From assembly GCA_024741835.1 (NCBI GenBank), contig JAENRP010000009.1, positions 186,001 through 250,000 on the forward strand: DNA of 64,000 bases, given 5' to 3'. Origin of the DNA: Diplocarpon mali. Taxonomy: Eukaryota; Ascomycota; Leotiomycetes; Helotiales; Drepanopezizaceae. The notes below the pieces were generated by a model. It did no database searches, was not told where the DNA came from, and saw only the letters and a program-made list of their open reading frames with translations. This document shows positions 58,710 to 64,000 of the stretch, piece by piece (position 1 is the first letter of the stretch; each line of letters starts with the position of its first letter). A program made the position numbers and the translations under genes.

Positions 58710-59060
58710 GTCAAGAAGCAGAGAGGCGCGAAACGATGTTGTGATTGCCATTAGCGCGTAGCGGATCTTGTGCTCTGGAAGCCGGATTGACTTTGATTGC
58801 TGATTTTTTGCTCGGCTATTTGCGATTGCGCAGATTGTTCTGATTGCTATGAGTAAGTACAAAATTTGCAAAGTGTATCCCTTGGCTCCTTGTAGATGAA
58901 TGCTGGCTCGATAATCCTTCATTGACTTGGTAGTTCACATGGTCAACATGGTCAAGTTATGACCTCGATACAACGCTGTTTTTTTTTAAAGGAGTGTACG
59001 TCCAGCAAACTCTAAATTATGAGTTTTGAATGTAGTCAGGCTGTTTCCTCAGCGGTATCC
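58710..59060. other. Convergent intergenic region
   Basis: About 350 nt with the 3' ends of two genes and a T-rich run near 58979-58987. Nothing else seen. Confidence 0.6.
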
Positions 59061-60590
59061 TTATCCCCAGCTATAACTGTCCTCTCTTCTCTCGCCTCTG
59101 CCAGCCCCAACACGCCCATTCCTCTCTGTGTGCCCCCTTCCCCTATTCCTATCATCACCTCTCCTTTCTTCCCTCCCACCGTAAACTCGCTCCCTCTCCC
59201 TCTGAGGACTCCTACTTCGACTCCTCTCACTTTTCTCGCCACTATACCCCTTCCCCTCCCTCTTACCCCTCCTCCTCAACTCCTCCTCATCATATACCAT
59301 TCCATACCTATCTCTTCTCTCTGCACCGCCGACCTTATACTGTCTCTTCTTCTCCAGCCCACTCACCCCTCCAAACCCGCCGCCTACGGTAGTCCGTCTT
59401 TTCGAGTTCGTCGCTGTGCGCCACGTGTCGCTTAATTTAGACACCGATTGCGAAAAGTCGACGTGGATGCGGTGATCGTCGATAAGTACCCCTTGCATTT
59501 TGAAGTAAGCTTGTTCACAGGCGCTCTGCTCTTCATATTCGATGAATGCGTATTGGAGACTATCGTTGGTGCGTTTGTCGCGGATTACTTCGCAAGAGAG
59601 GATGGTTCCAAAACGTGAGAAGATTAATTCGAGATCCTCGTCTGGGTGGCCGTGTTAGCTTGAATGTGCTCGGAAATCTGCATGTTTGAATCTTGGATTT
59701 GGCTTCTGGACGCGTACCTGTTGTGACCGGATTGAGCTTGCATACGAACAAAACATTCTCTGGCGGTTTGACTTCTGCAAATGGTAGATCGCCAACCATC
59801 TCCAGCGTCAAAGCCTGGGCTCTTGCTTCTCTCTCTCGCCGCTGCTTCTCCACAGCCTCAGGATCCAACTCCTCCTCCAGGTTATCATCTTCACCAATTC
59901 TGACAGTCGCAAGTTGCGCCTTCGAGGGCAACGGGCTCTCAGGTGGCTCTACTAGCCCAGCAGGGTCCTCGTAGGGATCATCAAGTATTACCGTATGCTT
60001 GATCCTAATATCTACCAATGGCCGGCCTTTCTCATCGCAGAACGCCTGATTGATCTTTTCCAAGGCATCAAAGCCCTCTACCACCTTCCCAAACACCGCC
60101 GCCTTGCCATCCAGATAGTCCAGCTCGTCCCCCAATGTGATTATAAACTGGCTGCCCGCAACCCTCGCTTCCGGATCGCGCGTCGACTGAGCTGTCGCGA
60201 AGCTGACCGTGCCTCTCTCCGCATGTTTTAAGCGGGGGTGAAAATCGGCGGGAAATGTGCGTTTCGCGGGCCCGGAGAGAACGCCCCATATCGAGGAGCC
60301 ACCATCACTTTCGGAGGACGAGGGCCCGAGGGGATCGCCGGTTTGGAAGGAGAAGTTCTTTTGGATGCTGTGGACAGGCGAGAAGTTGTAGTATTTGATT
60401 TTACATAGCTTGAGAAAGCTAGGAGAGACGGCTTAGCATATTGCGACTGCATTGAGGTTCTGTCGGGAGTTATTGGGTGGGTTGAAGGGGGGTTGCGGAG
60501 GGGAACGTACTTTTCGCAAAGCTTGGGGGAGTAATCTACGAGCAGGTCGATGACGATATCGCCGGCAGAGGTTTCGAGGAGCACACTCAT
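59061..60590 (-). CDS. Cyclophilin-RRM protein (PPIL4/Cyp6-type peptidyl-prolyl isomerase)
   Basis: PPIL4-type proteins join a cyclophilin domain to an RNA-recognition motif and associate with splicing and transcription machinery. Exons (minus) 60511-60590, 59718-60418 and 59061-59641 give 453 residues. The start [22 protein letters not shown] is the family opening. The isomerase domain (1 to about 165) includes [52 protein letters not shown]. The RRM (about 240-320) starts [20 protein letters not shown] and contains LQYAFIEY (RNP1-like). The tail is rich in Arg, Gly, Glu and Ser ([13 protein letters not shown]), like SR-type proteins. At the core, FATAQS replaces the usual catalytic MANAG-like segment, as in other PPIL4-type members, so isomerase activity may be weak. 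Confidence 0.94.
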
Positions 60591-63500
60591 CTCAATGAAA
60601 GGAACGAGCTTTACCTGGTGTCATAAAAAAACAAGGTTGCGAGACGCCGCGACTTCGTCGCACAGTTGGTATTTGGTATGCTTGCCTGGCCCTGGTCTTC
60701 GCCTTACTATCGTGATCTTTTTAAGGTTTTGGCTAGCGGACGTTGCTCCCGCCCCCTCGTTCAAGAGTCCTACGGAGTACCAAGCACTCCTGATGCCATC
60801 TACGTCTAATGCCGCCTATTCTCTTCTCGGACTTCCTCCTGCATCTACCGGCTGTTCCGCGCACATCGAAAACCGGATTACCTTTCATTCGCATGCAAGC
60901 CCATCTGGCTACTCGTGCCGCCATCGCGGAAGTTGTGGCTGCCTGTCTGCTCCATGTCCTTGCCAGCTTCTTCTCATGTTAGCGCCCTCTCTCTTCTGTT
61001 TACTCGATTCCTTTACGTTATCTCCGCTTTCAATCACAGCGACGATGTACTGTCATGCAGCCCGGATGGCACATACTCTCCCTCTGCGTCATCGTCTCAA
61101 TTATCCGCCATCAAGCTGTGAAGCGCCGCAGCAGCCCTACAGCAGCTCTCCCTCGAGCGTGTGGTTCTGGGGCAACAGGCGCTTCAGCAAGGCGCCGTTG
61201 TGATTGCAACCATCATCCTTGAGAGGATCTCCCGAGATCTGATGCCTTCGTCGGGCATCCGCCCTTCTAGCTACGATGAATTTCCGGAGGATAAGGTGGT
61301 ACCACTCTCGTTCCTTTGAGGCCGATGAGGTGTAGTGCTGGATTTCTGTACTCTCATCAATGTACCACAGCTCTCAACCCTTAATCTTCTTCCTGGCCCG
61401 ATCGACTGCATTCGGCGCATGGACACCGCCTGTTCGTCTGTCCTCCTTACAATTTGATGGACTGTTCTCGACCGGGCTTGCACTTTACACTCCGCACCTC
61501 GAAGAAGATGAATGCTGAGTCTTATGCAGGCCTCCTGTCTCCTGAACACCGCAGCTTCATTATCCCTCACGCCTCCAGCGACTACCGGGTCTCCGGAAGG
61601 TTAAGACCAATCATCTCAGATCTTTGCAGGCGTCACGGGACGCTGCATACTTGAAAGGGCGCTAGAGGTGTCTTTCTTTGTCACGAAGCAGCCAAGCGCA
61701 CCGAAGTTGACAATTTTCCGTATCTTCAGCATGGAGGGCTCCACGTGTAAGCCACAGCTTATCATTCAATTCAGAATATGACTGGATGCCCGATGCATGA
61801 AGGTATAGTGCTCAGGAGACGGGGAAGACCGTTCCGGTGAAGCCATCGTGCGGCTACCCTCAACCCCAGCCTTTGCCGATTCGATACGATCCACCCGCAG
61901 CAGGCACTGCATCTCGTATTACATGCGAAGCCTGAACCCTCTGATTGACCTGGGGAGAGGCCGTGGTTCTTATCATCTCCGGCTGGTCTCAATTGCTTGA
62001 TCTTGAGGATCCCTGGTAACGAGAATCGCATTCCATCACTCTGAACCGGCATCATTGAAACCGACTTGGGGCTCAGATGCTACGAACGGTCGTCCTTCGC
62101 AGATTATGGTGTGAACCACGGTCGTCTTTGATCCGGACCCTGAATCAGAAAGCAGCACAGAGTCTCTTGGCCTGGCTCAAGCTGATAACTGGCTCGAAGG
62201 GAGTGCTTTCAACAAAAGTTGGCCTCGAGTCGGGCTGGTGCTATCGATTCAGCTCTCGGCATCCCGATGAGAAGTCCTGTCGTCTTTTCTAAGATGAATG
62301 CATGCAAACGTCCTGTGGTGGAACTTCTCTGCAGCCAGAAGTATGACAGCTTCTAGCGCTGAAGGGGAAGATCCGCGCTATCGCCTCGTAGCTCGGGAAG
62401 CACACAGCTGTTCTGAAATTTGTATGAAACCTAAACTGGGTTCTCGAGATCCATGTGTGAGTCTGAATCAGGATGCACTGTCCTCCAACGCCCACGGTTT
62501 CCTGGGATGGACAGCTTGCTCAAGATGAACAGAGGTCAGCAATCGTCATTTGAAAAAATCTGGTCAAACACTGCCGCAACGTTAGGACGAATAATCTTGA
62601 GAAGCCTGTCATGGTTGTCGTGAAACGTTGTCACTGGGGTTACTCGCACCAACCCCCCTATTGCAGTTGCAGTTGGAGTGCAGATGTGGTGGACCTTGCA
62701 GCGAGAGTGCCGCTGCAGAACATCTGGAGATGGCCTACCCTGTCTGATTTGACCCCCAGAAGCAGCTCAGCCAAATGAAGCTTGATATGATCAGTATCAT
62801 CCTATGCGGTGGCCTTCTCCAAAATCCTGTGGCGCTCCTTGCAGCATGCCTTTACCTTTAGTGGAGTCGCTTATCGAGAATCCTCTCCTCCAAGCAATTC
62901 TCGTCCTGGCCGCCAAGTGACTGGGCATTATGCACTGCTAGGTGCTACCGCATCTCGTCCTTGTTGGAGCTTGGATTGAGAAAACATCTGTGATTCGAAG
63001 TGGCTGGTTGGTCTCTAGCCTCACGGCCTTCCAGACAAGCACAAATATTTATGGCAGCCAGGATGGCGGCCATTGGCTGGATCCTGGACTACAACAGGGC
63101 CGAGTTTGCTTTCTAGTTGCCTGAGATATCATGGACGGTGGGTTGCGACCAAAGGCGGATGTGGCTCTGGAGTCCTGTATGAGAGTTATGGCAGGGGCAC
63201 GAAGCGGTCAAGATCAGCCCTAGAACTTGCGTCTCGAAGAGCGGTAGTCGTTTGATCTAAATAGCACTGAAGAATCGGAGGCAAAGATCGACTCCTGCAG
63301 GCTTTTACTCCAGATACGCTGCGCAGAATGCGTTGATGATTCCCTGCATATCTGCATCGGATTGAGGGATTATACCTTTCGGGGCCCCGGTGATACTCTC
63401 ACGACGAGGGTCGCATTTGTTAGTTCATGAGCTGCCCGGGTGGGACAAAGGCGCGTTTGCTGTTTGTTGCACGATCGCCGCTTGGAGGGTGGAGCTTCTG

Positions 63501-64000
63501 TAGAGTTTGTTTGCTTCTCCATCATGCCTCTCCGCTGAGTTCTGTCAAATGTACAGGACTGTGCCTCTGGGCCGAACAAGCAAGGCTTCTCGGCTCAATT
63601 CCCCGGGGTCGACGGGGGACGGCTGTCAGACGCTGAGAGAGGAGATCCATGGCCAGGTCCGGAGTTGTGGCAATTGTGCTCCGTCCCAAAGCGGCCAAGC
63701 CAGGAGATGCTGGATCGATGCTGGCATGATGCTGATGCTGATGCTGATGCTGGCGACGGTGATGGTTGTCTGGACAGGCTCCGAGACTGCTGCTGCCCAG
63801 TCCAAACAGCCACATCTTCCCTGCCAGCCGGATCCAAGTTTCAAGCGTCGAGACAGTCTCGCCGGCCCCAGGCACTCGGTATACCACTCGACCGGGGCGT
63901 GTTCTCTCCATGGCTTCTCAGCCCGCCAGGGGACGGCGAGAAAAGATGAGCTTGGTCTCGTCGAAAGCCTTCTGCCAGGTCGTCGTAGGTTTCTGTTTGT
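60591..64000. other. Gene-poor right end
   Basis: 3.4 kb without a supportable gene. The segment 61121-61319 (plus) has a coding-like open frame reading ALQQLSLERVVLGQQALQQG, following a TGA in frame with upstream open sequence; it may be a relic. A hexanucleotide ATGCTG repeat lies near 63727-63752. Remaining ORFs look random. Confidence 0.5.
63727..63752. repeat. Short ATGCTG hexanucleotide repeat
   Basis: Four consecutive copies of the ATGCTG unit, after one more imperfect copy. It is noncoding as far as I can tell; minus-strand translations would give His/Gln-rich runs. Confidence 0.8.

Noticed and set aside
63522..63911. Minus-strand ORF with a Gln/His run
   Set aside because: The run comes from the ATGCTG repeat; the rest is GC-rich chance sequence overlapping other frames.
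1..64000. Secondary-metabolite cluster or novel multi-gene system
   Set aside because: No PKS, NRPS, terpene or tailoring enzyme set is present, and the genes are functionally unrelated.

Overview
The window is nuclear DNA of a filamentous ascomycete (Pezizomycotina). The evidence is short GT-AG introns of about 46-190 nt with CTAAC/CTGAC-type branch sites, fungal protein families (Boi-type SH3-SAM-PH protein, Rvs167, Tom6, PTR2, fungal GH47 and GH89 enzymes, a Zn2Cys6-type factor), and a mosaic of gene-bearing blocks with AT-rich, gene-poor blocks. A Leotiomycetes-like fungus is a guess, not a result. All exon models come from reading splice sites. For each intact multi-exon model the exon lengths sum to a multiple of three.

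Left part (1-32 kb). An SRAP/HMCES-like abasic-site protein runs off the left edge on the minus strand. Next come a large PINIT/SP-RING SUMO-ligase-like protein (minus), a Boi1/2-like polarity scaffold (plus), a major-facilitator carrier with a GC-AG intron, and an arrestin-related trafficking adaptor with a PPxY motif. A gene-poor stretch (15.9-21.5 kb) holds one doubtful membrane ORF and a 55-bp tandem duplication. It is followed by a GH47 alpha-mannosidase, a PTR2-type peptide transporter whose coding sequence begins with a 4-nt exon, a damaged SLATT-like two-TM protein gene, and an unrecognised, possibly mitochondrial protein.

Middle part (32-47.7 kb). A secreted GH89 alpha-N-acetylglucosaminidase lies on the minus strand. 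After it comes an AT-rich block with a decayed Zn2Cys6-type regulator and a stop-riddled ORF that may be a transposon relic. The block is interrupted by an intact CTNNBL1 homologue. Beside that gene lies a drug/H+ antiporter-like MFS pseudogene broken at Trp and probable Gln codons, the pattern expected of repeat-induced point mutation (RIP). About 2.2 kb without a gene follows.

Right part (47.7-64 kb). This is a compact housekeeping cluster: RVS167 (minus) divergent from NFS1 (plus), a 62-residue TOM6-like gene (minus) divergent from a conserved fungal protein, a 1,272-residue protein of unknown function (plus), and a PPIL4-type cyclophilin-RRM protein (minus). The last 3.4 kb shows no gene I can support.

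Themes. Several products act in endocytosis or cell polarity (Boi, arrestin adaptor, Rvs167), in mitochondria (Nfs1, Tom6) and around the spliceosome (CTNNBL1, PPIL4-like). They are scattered rather than clustered, so I read this as ordinary fungal gene order. The unusual part is the 35-47 kb segment of decayed genes. No CRISPR, rRNA or tRNA gene was seen.
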